Notes: generated from the letters alone by a model not told the origin. Counted from the stretch's first letter, positions 23,466 through 36,340 are shown. The stretch: 64,000 bases of DNA from Nipponacmea schrenckii (GCA_030562195.1 CM060199.1:15954338-16018337); one strand, 5' to 3'. Program-made: numbers and translations.

Positions 23466-24029
23466 TAAAATAAGACAATTCGGTAAGGTTTCACCTAAAA
23501 AGTTAACAAGTTCCTTGGCTTACTTCCCTTGGAAAATAGATCATTTATTAATCAAATAAATCAATAAAAATTCCACCAATAAGAAAATGTAAAATAAATA
23601 AGTTTAATAAGGTTTCAACTAACAACACACGAGTTCCCTGGCTTACTTCCCTTGGAAAATAGATCATTTTAATCACTTTGGGTTTTTTTGTGTAAAAAAA
23701 AGTTCTAAACTATTATTCCACCAATAAAAAAATGTAAAATAAATAAGTTTGATAAGGTTTCAACTAAAAACACATGAGTTCCCTAGCTTACTTCCCTTGG
23801 AAAAAAGATCATAATTATCATTATAATCACATAACATTGCGTGTCCTTTAGCTGTGATCATTTCAGAGTGAAATTTCGTTAGAATAACACCTGTTCTATC
23901 TTCCATCGATCATCGATAAACACGCACTAAAAATTGTTCAAAAATATTTTTGTCTTTTGTCAAGAATTGTTTGGCCTGGTTATAACTTGCACTGTTGCAA
24001 TTTAGCAAATTGACACAGAAATCAAAACA

Positions 24030-26738
24030 ATGTCTTCTACACGTAAACGATTGTATCGACAACGGGTTGCATGTGATGCATGCGGCAAGGAACTTGATTC
24101 CGATTATAAAGAAAGTCACGTAAAACGCTTACACTTGGGGGATAATATTACTTTTACACCAGTTCAACAAATAACTGATAAATCTCAGCCACAATTAAGT
24201 AGTTTTTTCGGGAAAACACATACTAGCACATCTTCAGAAAGTAATCAGAATGTAAGTGAAGTAATTAGTAGCGAGCACAGTGAAGTGGAAACACATCTAA
24301 TTGATGATTGTGACCCTTCTTCCCAATCAGCTAATGTATCCGGAGGCACAGACCGTGAATGTTGCGATAAACCAACATGTTCCAACACACCTGATATAAG
24401 TGGAACTGAAATTCCGGAAAGTCCACAAGAATGTTCATCTGTTTTTGAGAAATTAATTGATTTGACATGTAAATATCCATCAGATCCTTGGCTCTTCAAG
24501 GATTCCAAAATCACTGATTCATTGGTGCGAGCAATAATAGAAATAGGTGCTTGTCAACCAGGATTTCATGATGACTTCGATGATTTCCAAAATCGACAAA
24601 GATGGGAGACGTTTTCATGTGGAATGGTATCAGAAGACAATGGAAAACAGAACAAAATCCCATAGACAATGGCTTTGTTACTCTCCAGAAAACATAAAAT
24701 GTACTGTCTGTCTTGTTGGCTCTTTGCAGAAAAAAATAAATTTTCATTTGAACGCACATTCGCAGATCCAAATGCTGGATGTTCTAATTTTAAAAAAGGG
24801 ATTGAGAAAATTCGAAGTCACGAGGATTCTGAAATTCACAAAAGTTCTATGAGAGTTTTAATTGTCACAAAGTTTCGATTGCGGAGTGACCAGACAGTCT
24901 ATCAAAATTTGATGAAAGCCAAAAATGCCGAAATCGAACGAAATCGACAAGTTATGAAGCGTCTGGTAGATGCGATACTTGTTCTGGGAAAACAGGGTCT
25001 TGCATTCAGGGGTCACAGAGAACATGCAGGATTAAGTCAAGATTGTAACGAGGGCAATTTTCTCGAACTTGTTAAATTCATTTCAAAATATGATCAAATT
25101 CTAGCCGACCATCTGATAAATGCTAAAAGGAATGAAACTTATTTAATTCATCACATACAGAATGACATCATTGAATCCATTGCCAATGAAGTTCTTCGGG
25201 GAATTCTATTTGAAGTTCGTTATGCTAGATATTATGCTATTATTCTAGATTCAACTATAGATATCAATAGAATTGATCAATGCTCGTTTTCGCTCCGTTA
25301 CGTTACCAAGTCGGGAGATATCGTTGAGCGGTTCATCATGTTCGACGAATTGGGTGGTGCAAGTGCCGAAGATTTCAAGAACTTATTAGATAAGATGCTG
25401 GAAAAATGTTCTTTAAAATTTTCGGAATGTAGAGGTCAGGCATATGATGGTGCTTCCACTATGTCAGGTGATATTTCTGGGCTCCAACAACGAGTCAAAA
25501 TTGAAGAGCCTACCGCAATTTATGTTCACTGTTGTGCCCACAACTTGAATCTTGTAATAGGTGACTCGGCATCTTCGTCTTGTGTACAAGCTAAACTTTT
25601 CTTTGGCACTCTAGAAAATTTCTACAGTTTTATGACAAGTTCTCTTCCAAGACTGAAACTGTTAGATTCCGAAATTAAGCTACTGGATATAGCAACTTTG
25701 AAATTGAAAAGGCACTGTGACACACGTTGGCATAGCCACAAAGACTCAGTGAAAGCTGTGATACGCTGCATTCCAGCTCTCGTGAAAGCTTTTGAACAAA
25801 TTGCTAGTGGTGTATTACGAAATACAACACCGAAGGCACTTGCTGATGGTAATGGTATTCTGGCAACAATTACTAAGTTTGAATTTATTGTATTATTAGT
25901 TGTTTGGGATAAGATATTAGCATGCACAAATATACTCTCATGTTATTTACAAGAGTCCGATATTGATATTATGAATGCATCTTCACTTGTTCAGTCCACT
26001 CGATTGCAATTAGTCGAATTACGATCAGACGACGTTTTCAATGATGTTGAAACTGAAGCAAGAGATATCGCATCAATGTGTGAAGTCGCTCCGGTGTATA
26101 AAGAGTCCCGAAACCGAAAAGTAAAGTTAATGCCAGGTGAACGAGCAAGGGATGACGCCGCTGGTGATGGTCGTACCAGATTTCTTCGAGATACCTATTA
26201 TGTTATCGTAGATACTTTGACATTTCAGATGAATGAACGATTCTCAGATTTTACTGAAATTGCTAATAAATTTTCTGCCTTAGATCCTAAATATTTCTCA
26301 GATAAAAACAGTGAAACGAAATTGATTGAACTTGGAAAGTTTTATAGTAAAGATGTCAATACTGCCGAACTAATAGATGAATATAGACATTTTAAAATAG
26401 TTTTAGAAGATATATTTACACCCCCTTCATCGGTACTTCTAAAAGTCAAAGATGTTTTACCCTTCATTATACAAAATACTATGGATACTGCATTTCCCAA
26501 TTTGACGATTTTGTATAAAATATTTTTGACAATCCCTGTATCCAGTGCTGCCAGTGAGAGAAGCTTGAGTAGATTGAAACTAATAAAAAATTATCTGAGA
26601 TCAACAATGGCTGAAGACAGGCTCTCAAATTTATCTTTGATAAATATAGAAAGGAATTTTGCCAAAGATGTTGATTTCGACAAAGTCATTCAGACGTTTT
26701 CAACGATGAAAAAAAGGAGAAAAGCTATGTATGACTAA
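24030..26738 (+). pseudogene. hAT transposase (TTF zinc finger, DUF4371, dimerisation)
   Basis: Start ATG at 24030. The N-terminus has a small Cys/His unit (CDACGKELDSDYKESHVKRLH). The TTF-type region lies at 24590-24850: DGRRFHVEWY and WLCYSPENIK are in one frame, MYCLSCWLF and KIRSHEDSEIHK in another. DUF4371-like (FISKYDQILADHL, LRGILFEVRYARYYAIILDS) and the RNase-H core follow, with candidate catalytic Asp at 25248-25250 and 25446-25448 (AYDGASTMSG) and Glu at 26556-26558 (SSAASERSLS). The block from 26490 is the hAT dimerisation region. The reading frame at 24030 resumes at 24702 but is broken in between by two compensating shifts (about 24592 and 24700), with a TAG at 24663-24665. Apart from these the roughly 900-codon frame is open. 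Role: cut-and-paste transposition of this element. Confidence 0.9.
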
Positions 26739-27299
26739 AGTTGATATCTATGATAATTGAAATTTAAAAAAAAAATCGAAATGATAAAATCCATACAAAC
26801 ATAACATATCCATTAGCCGAAAATCTCATTCAAAATCGGGTGAAAACAGTACATCCCGTAAATTAAACTGAATACTTATGGATCTCCTAAGGGGGTAGTA
26901 TCATGTGTTCTAGAAAGAGTGAAAATACTCTGCCAATAACAATAGTGTTTCTCTCGAAGAAAACTCTCATAACTAAGTTCGAAATTCGGGCAACCTCAGA
27001 AATCTCGCCCCCCCCCCCCCCCTGGGACGTAAACCTGGCTCCGCCACTGGATCTTGGACAAGTACGATAGTGACAACTTTTCTATGAACTGTTTTTGAGA
27101 TAGTGCACTTTACTTGGAACAAAACGCATCGAACCAAACTTCTGAACGTGATAGTTGTTATTTGATTTTAATGAAAATGTGTGTGAACATTAAAATTGAT
27201 GAGATTTTGGGCAAGTTCGTTATTGGCGATTTTTCGATAAACTGTTTCTGAGTAATTGTACTTGACTTATCTGCAAAACCTATATTTCTAGAACAATCA

Positions 27300-27870
27300 A
27301 GAAGCCACTTTAACAATCCAGAAGTGATACATTATTTCACACTGTTTTATCGATTTTGTAAATTGATATCGATTATCGCCGGCAATTGTTCGATCGATTA
27401 TCGATATTATCGATTTTTATGGAGATAGGTGGGGATCAAATAAAACGACCCTTTATTATGCTATTTGGCGTAGTTTGCATTGTGAAGTCTGTTGTGTTAT
27501 TAAATTGCTATCATATCCTACCTTTTTATTTCGGCTTTGCGAGGAAAATCAACAATTTTTCTACTCATCTTTATTGAAAGCTTGAATATGGTGAGACGAA
27601 TGTAAACAGTGCGAGTATAAAGGGACACAACTCGTTGTATTTTTTATTACTTCCGGTTTTTAAACAATGCCGCGAAAAACAATAAAAACCTTTAACAATT
27701 CATCATTGTTTATTTGTGTTAGACAATAGAATGGTATGGACAAAAGTAAAAGAACATGTGGAAAGGCAAGGAAATGCATTATACGTCGAATGGAATTTGG
27801 ATATCGATATTTCAATTCCTGACCCATTATCGATAATTTCGATAAATTCTCCCAGCCCTAGTTTTAACAG
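27300..27870. other. ATCGAT-rich sequence, possible element end
   Basis: Many ATCGAT/TATCGATA words at 27345-27415 and 27795-27845 surround a unique centre. The right side ends CCCAGCCCTA, which read inverted (TAGGGCTGGG) resembles a hAT-type terminus. No matching left terminus or target duplication was found. A 63-codon frame at 27386 has no motif. Confidence 0.35.
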
Positions 27871-28199
27871 GTCATAATGCGTCATAATATTAGTTGAGAA
27901 GCATTTTGTAACTTCTGGAAAGATAATCTCCAAAGTTCTAGAATAATCTAGGTCAATACCATCACCAAAACCTTCCCTTTTTTACATTTAATAATCACCT
28001 TAATTATGTGTTAACTTGTGCTAAACTGGAAGCAAAGGACACCGTTGGTTTGCTCGCCTCGCCTTGAACAATATAAATTATAACACCCGCTACAGACCTT
28101 GAAAAACCAGGCATTATATTACGGGATATTCTCCTTAGTTGTTGTTGATGTCATCATTGGTATCATTTCTCCAGATTATAGTAAAGGTAAGTTTGTAAG

Positions 28200-28855
28200 T
28201 GATTACAAGTTCAAGTTCAAGTTATTTATTTAACTCAGACCCATAGTGTGGGTAACAAGAGGTTACATTAGACATGTATATTTGAATATGTACAAAAAGT
28301 CAGGGTGTGAAATATATAAATACAATATAATAAATACAATGCAATAGTATAATATTATATATCTATTAATAATAAAATGTCTAAAATCATAGTTAGTTTG
28401 GTCTATAGCCGACGAGTTCTTTTTCTAATTTAGACAAGAAGTTGCACAGATTAATCAAAAACTTGCAGTTGCATAAACTTATCAATCCGTTCATTTTGAA
28501 TAGAGATGGATTAGTATAGTAGTATTTAGGTATATATTTTCTTCTTAAGGTTAAGATTTTTTGGTTCGGACATATGAAGAGATAATGGAATTCATCTCCA
28601 ATCTCATTTTTACACAACGGGCATATTCGTTCAATTCGGGGAATTTTATCCCAACGACCTGTTTCTATTGGTAGTCTTAAATTTGACGTTCCAAATTTAC
28701 AAAAAATATTTCGGTGAAAGGGTTTCAATTTAGTTAGATATTTTTCAATATTAAATCCAGTTTTAAATATAGCGTAAACTCGAACTCGAGACGAGTTTGA
28801 AACATCACAGTTCCATTGTTGATAATATTGGTCACATAGACCATAATTTATTGTT
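28200..28855 (-). pseudogene. LINE 3' end fragment with zinc knuckle
   Basis: On the minus strand from about 28855 the frame reads DQYYQQWNCDVSNSSRVRVY, then KLKPFHRNIFCKFGTSNLRL, PIETGRWDKIPRIERI and a CCHC-like knuckle (CPLCKNEIGDEFHYLFIC), ending at 28393. It is the same domain as at 4.2 and 10.7 kb, here open to its stop. The 3' non-coding part ends near 28205 in AAATAACTTGAACTTGAACT, a short (ACTTGA)n tail that probably is the real 3' terminus. It is 5'-truncated, so inactive. Confidence 0.82.
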
Positions 28856-28904
28856 TATTAATTTATACCAGTATGTTATTAATCTTGTTTTACAGCTGGA
28901 AAGA

Positions 28905-29104
28905 AATTTCTAAATCTCAGGACCAACAGAAGAAAATGTCAGACCAGAAAGCCAGAAACTTTCAGGGATGGACGTCATAAGATTGCTGATCGTTGTGAAG
29001 ACCAAGTCTATGTTACTATAGACCAGCCGAATCTTGATGTCCCAGTTTACTACCTGAAGACGGAGAATGGTAAGGGAACCACCAGAAGATTACACCGGAC
29101 GTGA
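28905..29104 (+). pseudogene. Ty3/gypsy pol C-terminal fragment
   Basis: The plus-strand frame reads RHKIADRCEDQVYVTIDQPN, DVPVYYLKTENGKG and RRLHRT before a stop. The order (H-KIADRWE, YVV, QPN-DIPVY, the G-G/K, TLHRN) is that of the chromodomain-less integrase C-terminus of Ty3/gypsy retrotransposons. No LTR or earlier pol domain is seen next to it; the copy is a short relic beside the LINE end. Confidence 0.65.
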
Positions 29105-30029
29105 GTTTTAACTGAGATTCTTAGTGGGAGTCCAGAAAAACTTAAAGGGGAGACCAGGCTTCATTTGTTTCGGACAATCATCCGACAGCCTCAAACACTG
29201 AAACAATGAAATCTTTTGGTTAGCTAATCAGAAATAGTCTACAGAGCTTACCTTTGAAATTTGAGCCTTCAAATCCATGTGTATCCATAATTATCCGTGT
29301 TTGAAAAATCATGATGCCTTAAGAAATTACGAACGTCCCGCCATATTGGAAAACGGTTCGTCTTGATAGTCAAAGAGTTATCCTTCCCGTCGTGCAATAG
29401 CGGTCATCTATATAAATAGACTACAACGCATTTTCAATTGTATACTTTGTCAACAGGACACACAATTTTCAGACTGACTGGAGACCAGCCGCGTACAGCA
29501 CGGAAAAAAAATGAAAAGTGAAATTTTTTGTTTGAGGTATATTTCAAGGTATTTTGCGATTATCTTAGAGCTTGAGTATTTCTGAGGACTGTTTAAATGT
29601 AACAAAGGCCCAAAACGACCCCTAAAAATCAAGCCTGGGCCCCTTTAATCAAATGAATCACATTGAGAGTCACTATCCTGTTAACGTATTTACATTGCGG
29701 GGAAGGGTGAGTTTGATTCTATCAAATATTAAAAACCTGGTAGAAAAATTACTGGTGGCTTAACCTTGAACTATAGATATTGATATTTTTGACAACTATT
29801 CCTTTTAATTCAGCCATTACCCTTCTTTGATTAGTACATAAGGAGGAACAATTCCTTTTTATTTTTCAACTCGACTGGTGTTAGTATTAAAGGATGAAAA
29901 AAACGACTCTCGGAATGTACTAGTACATGCGTCCAACTCCCGGCTGAGCTAAAATTCCAATGCCAGTTTCTTAAATTAGGGTCATCTGTCTTGTTTTGGA
30001 ACGGGACTTTTTACATCTTTATTCTGACT
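29105..30029. other. Intergenic sequence, no gene seen
   Basis: Nothing coding that I can support. Confidence 0.4.
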
Positions 30030-30490
30030 ATTGTGTCTCTGTGTTTCAATCTAAGTTTACCGAGTACGAAACTTTTCGAAACTTGGTAGGTGTCTTTGTC
30101 ATCATAAAATCTCGGTTCATTTCGAAAATCAGCTTTCTGACTTTTACGGTTGGTGGGTTATGCCCCCTTTCTTAGTGAGAATTCGTCAAATTCAGCTTGT
30201 GGGTGCGATACAGGCTACAATGTTTATCCAAACATTTTTATATGCCCACATATAATGTGGACGTATATTGCGGTTGACCCTGTCTGTCCGGACGTCCGTC
30301 CGTCCGTCCACAATTGCTTGTGGCCACAATAGAGACCACGTTTTCATCGGATTTCAATAAAACTTGGTATGCTTGTTCATATTGATGAGATCTTGGATCA
30401 TTGGTTCCTGGCTTTCTGACTTTTTTGCTGTTGGTGTTTTGCTCACCAATAAAAATTTGCTGCTAGTGGGCGTATAGCCTTTCGGGCGTC
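30030..30490 (-). mobile_element. Array element, inverted short copy C
   Basis: Reverse orientation: the hairpin TATGCCCACAT-ATA-ATGTGGACGTAT at about 30240-30267 is followed by (CCGT)n words and one or two units (TTGTGGCCACAATAGAGACC, AAACTTGGTATG). It ends at about 30486 with CTAGTGGGCGTATAGCC, the inverted 5' terminus. A further unit on the other side of the hairpin (30125-30240, GGTTGGTGGGTTATGCCCCC) is shared with the 45-kb cluster, so two copies may be fused. Confidence 0.65.
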
Positions 30491-32250
30491 CGCTCGTATG
30501 GTTTTGGGAAGGGATGATCCTTCTGCCTTAGCAGATTTTGAAATTATTAGGAAATTGAAAAAAAGAAATTCTCCAATTGATCTGTCTAAGTCTAAGTATG
30601 TCATCCTAGGAGCAGTGAAAACGATACCATGACGATTTACCTAAACAGGATGAGACGAGAAAATATAAATATGGTTGGGGATTTTCTGGCAGAGTTCATC
30701 AACGACTTTAGTTTTCCTGATGATATTGAAGATTTAGAAGAATTTGATTACCCTGCCGGAATAGGTACATTATATTTATATCCTAAGAAAGGTAGGGTAT
30801 CAATATATGTTGTTTTATTAAATCATTATTTCATGAAATATTTTGGTAGAACCATGCCAACTTATCTCCTTTGAGATTTTAATAGATTCCCGCAAATTTA
30901 AAGACAATTTTCTCTGCCCTTAAAAAGTAATGTCCTAAATTAAACATGGATCTCTACAAATCCAATGTAATTTGTTTAAGAATTTGATTAAAAAACAGCC
31001 ATGTTCTTTTCTTATTCCAGTCAAGAAACCTTCCAAGATGCAAAGAATCTGATCAGTGTTGCGTTGCATAATTTGCCCCTTTTCGGAATGTTTCAAATCT
31101 AAAACAAAATAAATTCTAACTTTTTTTTCCGTCAGGACCTGAATAGGCCATTGATGTCGGCTGATTTGAGACAAATTTTGCTTCAGACATGGAACAACAT
31201 TCCCCAAGCTTTCTTCAATCGCTTAGTGTCGTCTATGCGTCGTTGATGCCAAGACAGCATCAACGCCAATGGTGGAAACACGATATTGAGTTTGTGAACT
31301 GACTTTTAACACCACATCTCTTCGAGGATCTGTCATGATGCCCACTGTCAAATCATAAAGATTTCGAGATTATCCTGTCAACATTTAAACAATGATTAAA
31401 CAGACTACTAAATATTGTGTTTTTATCTTAATTCATTACAACATGGCATAACTGCAGATGATACACAGTTACCTTATTCCAGTAGTGTAGTTTGAATTCA
31501 TTTTAATATGCTTGAAATCAAATTCTAACTGTGTCTTTATTTAAGTTGTCCACAATTATCTTCCGAGATATGCATGATTGAAAAAGGTGATTTTAGACTA
31601 TATTGCGACTTCTAATTAAAGTAGAGAAATACTTCAAACAGAATTATATTGTGTTCATTCACATCTATAAATTAATTTATAATTAATGATTTGTGGAAAA
31701 AGTAGAAAGAAAAATGCTTTTAATTAGACTGGATAAAAAGGTGTAAGGGTGTAACTATATTGGTTGACAAATTTTATTGGCATCTCGAAATTGACATTTA
31801 TGACCATTTTCGACGACTGTATCACATTCGCTCACATACACGAAGAGGTAAATGTTAGAAATGCCCATTTGTTTCTCTATTTTGTACGACCACAAATTTA
31901 TGGGGCATATATTGTAGTTCGTTCACATTTGTTTGTGCTCACTCTACAGGCTACAGTTATTTACGGATTCGTATGATTTGTAGGTCAGTATCATTATGGA
32001 GATGATCCCTATCGATGTTCATGAAGGTCCGATAATTTTCATCGAAATATGTTGTCTGACTAAGCGTTTTTATTATTTTTCCATTAGCTATAGGGTGCAA
32101 TGTGTTTTCACTTTACAGGAAGCAGTTCTCAATTAATTCTATTGATTATTGACTTATTGTTTCATTATATAAGCAAACATTGATTTTATCCTGCAATTAA
32201 AGCTTGCTTCCCAAAACTATCTCTTAACGGTATATGACAATAATTCATTA
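30491..32250. other. Sequence with two short unknown ORFs; no gene assigned
   Basis: An ATG at 30498 opens 44 codons (MVLGRDDPSALADFEIIRK...). Its stop overlaps the ATG at 30629 of an 81-codon frame (GDFLAEFINDFSFPDDIEDL). The pieces look protein-like, but I do not recognise them and no splice sites join them clearly. From about 31755 a block repeats the 20.3-kb dispersed repeat. The rest is AT-rich. Confidence 0.35.
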
Positions 32251-32257
32251 TCATATT

Positions 32258-32352
32258 TACGTATTTCGACTTTGGCGAAAACGTATTGTAATCGTTCGGA
32301 TTATTACGTATTTCGACTTTGGCGAAAACGTATTGTAATCGTTCGGATTATT
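32258..32352. repeat. Two exact tandem copies of a unit of about 44 bp
   Basis: TTACGTATTTCGACTTTGGC plus GAAAACGTATTGTAATCGTT and CGGATTA occur twice in a row, the second copy running into a long T tract. Confidence 0.9.
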
Positions 32353-34565
32353 TTATTTTTTTTTTTTTTTTTTTTTTTTTTTTGTAATTCTTGGATGAGT
32401 TTGCAGACAAACTGGTAAAAGGTGCAGAAATTCTAAATCTACAGTTGATCTTAGAATGATTTCTATTATCAAATAAAACAAAAACGGAAGTTCTATCTCT
32501 GACAGGAAGTGAGAACCGGAAGTTGAGGTTTTTTTGCTTTAGCAAGTTTATTTTCAGTTCGATTTTGACCGGATTTTCAGATTTGAAAACTTCAATGTAT
32601 TTGTCAACTAACAATTATAGGTTTTATGCAATTAGGTTAAATATTTTACCCACGATTTGCAATTCAATATTCAAGGGTCATCGGCAAAAATTTCAGACCG
32701 TGATTTCTCCTTTAATATAAATGGTAAAATTTTGAAACTTTACCAGTTGATAGGAGATATGATTATAATTTTTGAAAAAATGTGAAAAAAAAAATTCTAC
32801 TTCCGGTTTAGCCTCAAATGACGTAATTACGTAACTTCCGGTCTATAATTGCTAGGTGAAAAGTGAAAACTGTTTTATAAATAACTTGTCAATAGTAATT
32901 GATTTGACCTAAATAATTAGGTCAAGCTGCCATATCGGCCGCCATTTTGAATTTTCGTTACAATTCTTAAATCCGAAATTCAGACACTACTGATTGACCG
33001 ATTTTGATGAAATTTAGCACATAGATACAATGGATCATTATCTACCTTTTCTTGGAGACCGATTTTCAAATTTCGTATTTTCTTTCGAATTATTTAAATT
33101 TCGATTTTTTCCAAATTAGGTCACTTTAACGGCTACGGAAGGTGTGACCCACTTAATCTATGACCTTGAAAATTAGGTCAAATAATATTCAATATATTGT
33201 CTACGAGAAGTTATTTTTTAATTTGGCTTACTTAAAAAATTCAAAGATATAAGTGTACTTAAATACAGCAAAAATTGATAATTTTCATATTTTCGCCATC
33301 ATTAACCGTTACGGAAGGTGTGACCTAATTATTTTATGACTTTGAAAACTAGGTCAAATGATATTCAATATATTGTCTAGATGTAGGTAATTGCAAATTT
33401 AGCCTACATTATATTTTAAGGCTCTCGAAATACGTTCATAATTGTAAGCAATTCTAGTTTTATTTTTTTTTTTTTTTTTTTTTTTTTTAATTCTTGGATG
33501 AGTTTGCAGACAAACTGGTAAAAGGTGCAGAAATTCTAAATCTACAGTTGATCTTAGAATGATTTCTATTATCAAATAAAACAAAACCGGAAGTTCTATC
33601 TCTGACAGGAAGTGAGAACCGGAAGTTCAGGTTTTTTTGCTTTAGCAAGTTTATTTTCAGTTCGATTTTGACCGGATTTTCAGATTTGAAAACTTCAATG
33701 TATTTGTCAACTAACAATTATAGGTTTTATGCAATTAGGTTAAATATTTTACCCACGATTTGCAATTCAATATTCAAGGGTCATCGGCAAAAATTTCAGA
33801 CCGTGATTTCTCCTTTAATATAATTGGTAAAATTTTGAAACTTTACCAGTTGATAGGCGATATGTTTATAATTTTTGAAAAAATGTAAAAAAAAAAATTC
33901 CACTTCCGGTTTAGCCTCAAATGACGTAATTACGTAACTTCCGGTCTATAACTGCTAGGTGAAAAGTGAAAACTGTTTTATAAATAACTTGTCAATAGTA
34001 ATTGATTTGACCTAAATAATTAGGTCAAGCTGCCATATCGGCCGCCATTTTGAATTTTCGTTACAATTCTTAAATCCGAAATTCAGACACTACTGATAGA
34101 CCGATTTTGATGAAATTTAGCACATAGATACAATGGAACATTATCTCCCTTTTCTTGGAGACCGATTTTCAAATTTCGTATTTTCTTTCGAATTATTTAA
34201 ATTTCGATTTTTTCAAAATTAGGTCACTTTAACGGGTACGGAAGGTGTGACCCACTTAATCTATGACCTTGAAAATTAGGTCAAATAATATTCAATATAT
34301 TGTCTACGAGTAGATATTTTTTAATTTGGCTTACTTAAAAAATTCATAGAGATAAGTGTACTTAAATACAGCAAAAATTGATAATTTTCATATTTTCGCC
34401 ATCATTAACCGTTACGGAAGGTGTGACCTAATTATTTTATGACTTTGAAAACTAGGTCAAATGATATTCAATATATTGTCTAGATGTAGGTAATTGCAAC
34501 TTTAGCCTATATAATATTTTAAGGCTCTCGAAATACGTTCATAATTGTAAGCAATTCGAGTTTTA
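32353..34565. repeat. Tandem duplication of a 1.1-kb unit with T-tract starts
   Basis: TAATTCTTGGATGAGTTTGC occurs at 32385 and 33488, an offset of 1,103 bp. The two copies match closely to their shared end TTCATAATTGTAAGCAATTC (about 33430 and 34538). Each copy begins after a T tract of 20 or more bases. Inside each copy two further homologous blocks recur about 185 bp apart (TACGGAAGGTGTGACC, TTAGGTCAAATAATATTCAA and variants). Several ACTTCCGG/CCGGAAGT words and the palindrome GACCTAAATAATTAGGTC are present. Open frames are short and identical in both copies; I do not call them genes. Confidence 0.9.
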
Positions 34566-36340
34566 ACTATGTATTTATTCCCAATCAATATGAATTTGAT
34601 TTTATCTATTCAACAATATGTGTTTGATACAAAATCTTAAATTGCGCATAGTGCTGTAATCAGCTCTAATTTTAAGTTATTGTTACATAAAATACAATAG
34701 CAATCTTTGCCATATCATCCTTATCATATCGTAATAACTGCCTTGTGTTTAGAGCTATCTTTGAATATCTGTATACGAGGCAAAACCTTCACTCTGCGAT
34801 TTGTTTTTCGGAGTCAACCGCTTATGTGAACGGCTGGTACCGGGTAAAAAAGTATTGCGGACTTCACCATATCTAGGCTTATCTACAACTCCACTTGGTC
34901 TATTTCTTCTTTCAATATAGATTTTAGTCTATCCAGCAGCCTAACCACTAGCATTCTCTAATTTCACAGCAGATCTCATTGCCATTTTATGGGTACTCAA
35001 GTTCTTTCTGTCCTCATCATCATTCAGAAAATGTATAATCTAATCTGATTCTGTGTCTGCTTCAACTTTCTCCACCTTTTCCTTACTTTATACCGATTTT
35101 AAATCGATTGAGAGAATTTTTTTATGAAAGTTCGCATCAAAGTTGGGTCCGTTTTCGTGTAAATGCACCTAAATACTTGTCATTTCATTTCACCATTGAG
35201 AATCACATGCAACTATTTGCGAGCACAAGCGGATCAATCACTTCAGTAGACTGATAGTGATATTTGAAAGCTTCTACTTTTCAATATTAAAATGCAACCA
35301 ATTACAATAATGCAATTAATTAAAAAGCAAGTCCCATTGATGATTGTAAATTTCTCAATTACCTGTACACAATCAATTGGTGGTGGAAATGAAGTGCTTT
35401 GTCTGATTAACGATTTTCACTTGAAATATATGATTGAATCTATTGACAATATTGAACGATTCCCACCAAGTATTCGGACGTTATCTCTTTCAGTATGGAA
35501 GATATAATCGGAATAAGGTAATCTTTCTAACAAAATATTTCAAATTTTGTCGATATCAGTTCTACAAAACAGGATTTGATTTTTGCAAATGTAATGTCAT
35601 GTATATGTGATTGTTAGCAAATTTTGAGCTGGTATAAATAAAAAAATTTGCATTAAGATCTGTATTCGGAAATTAAAAGTTAAAGTATGTAGAGTAATGA
35701 AAGATAATGTTTATTGCATCAGATACACCCACATTAAAGGCATTACAGGAACGGTACCTTTGATATTGCTTGGTAATAATTCATAGGGAAAGTGTGTATA
35801 TATGATGCAAAATACAATGAACTAGAATAATATACCTACATATAGTATAAGACAGATGCTACCATATATTGAATATGGAAATAATATGAATAAGGCATGG
35901 CCTTGAATGAGAGCGCAGACTAGGGCTGTTGATAATAATGACAATGATTACGCAAAATAAAGTCATTCATTGATAAATTTCGACGTCATAAATAGCGTGT
36001 GACGTCACAAAACGCCCGGTCAACATAATTTCAACGGCAAGACAACTCTTATTGAGATAAACTTGTTTATGGAAATCCCGCATAGAACATTCAGGAAAAA
36101 TTAAGATTAAACGTAAGGTGTTTAAATAGGGTACAAAACATCTATTTTAGTGTTTGTGAAAGAAATGTAATTTATTTTAAGAATTCCAGAATATTCACTT
36201 CGAGACTACCTTGATTGACTGCGACCTAGCTGTAAACAAACATGGCAGCCCCCATGGCGGCCATCTTTTTCTTTTTTTTTTTTACTTCCAGTGGTGCAAA
36301 GTTCTTCTGATGCATATTCATGTATACATGTTACCATAAG
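34566..36340. other. Intergenic sequence
   Basis: No gene recognised. A perfect CRE-type palindrome GTGACGTCAC lies at 35999-36008, with CGACGTCATA just upstream. A 71-codon frame at 35292 lacks motifs. Confidence 0.4.

Larger units (their letters stand above)
23013..27049 (+). mobile_element. hAT transposon, 4,037 bp, complete ends
   Basis: The left terminus is CAGTGGCGGAGCCA and the right terminus ends TGGCTCCGCCACTG, perfect 14-bp inverted repeats with G/C runs just inside. The 8-bp GATCTTGG is duplicated exactly at 23005-23012 and 27050-27057, the hAT hallmark. The element carries one transposase gene in the plus orientation. The 5' non-coding part holds a 90-bp inverted repeat and three direct repeats. 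It is inserted within an older array element. The perfect duplication and short termini argue for a fairly recent insertion. Confidence 0.95.
22806..27290 (-). mobile_element. Inverted array element (copy H) carrying the hAT insertion
   Basis: A palindrome CCACATTAAAATGTGG at about 22826-22842 marks the hairpin end in reverse orientation. On both sides of the hAT element the sequence is the reverse complement of the 161-bp type unit: 22925-23012 on the left (GAGACTACAGTTTTCATCTG) and 27050-27290 on the right (GATGAGATTTTGGGCAAGTT, GAGTAATTGTACTTGACTTA). The element therefore predates the hAT insertion. Confidence 0.65.

Noticed and set aside
27386..27577. 63-codon plus-strand frame
   Set aside because: Within the ATCGAT-rich repeat-like block; no recognisable feature.
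32348..32614. 88-codon minus-strand frame repeated at 33487-33717
   Set aside because: It lies inside the 1.1-kb tandem repeat, so its conservation between copies only reflects the duplication; no motif and a Lys run from the T tract.
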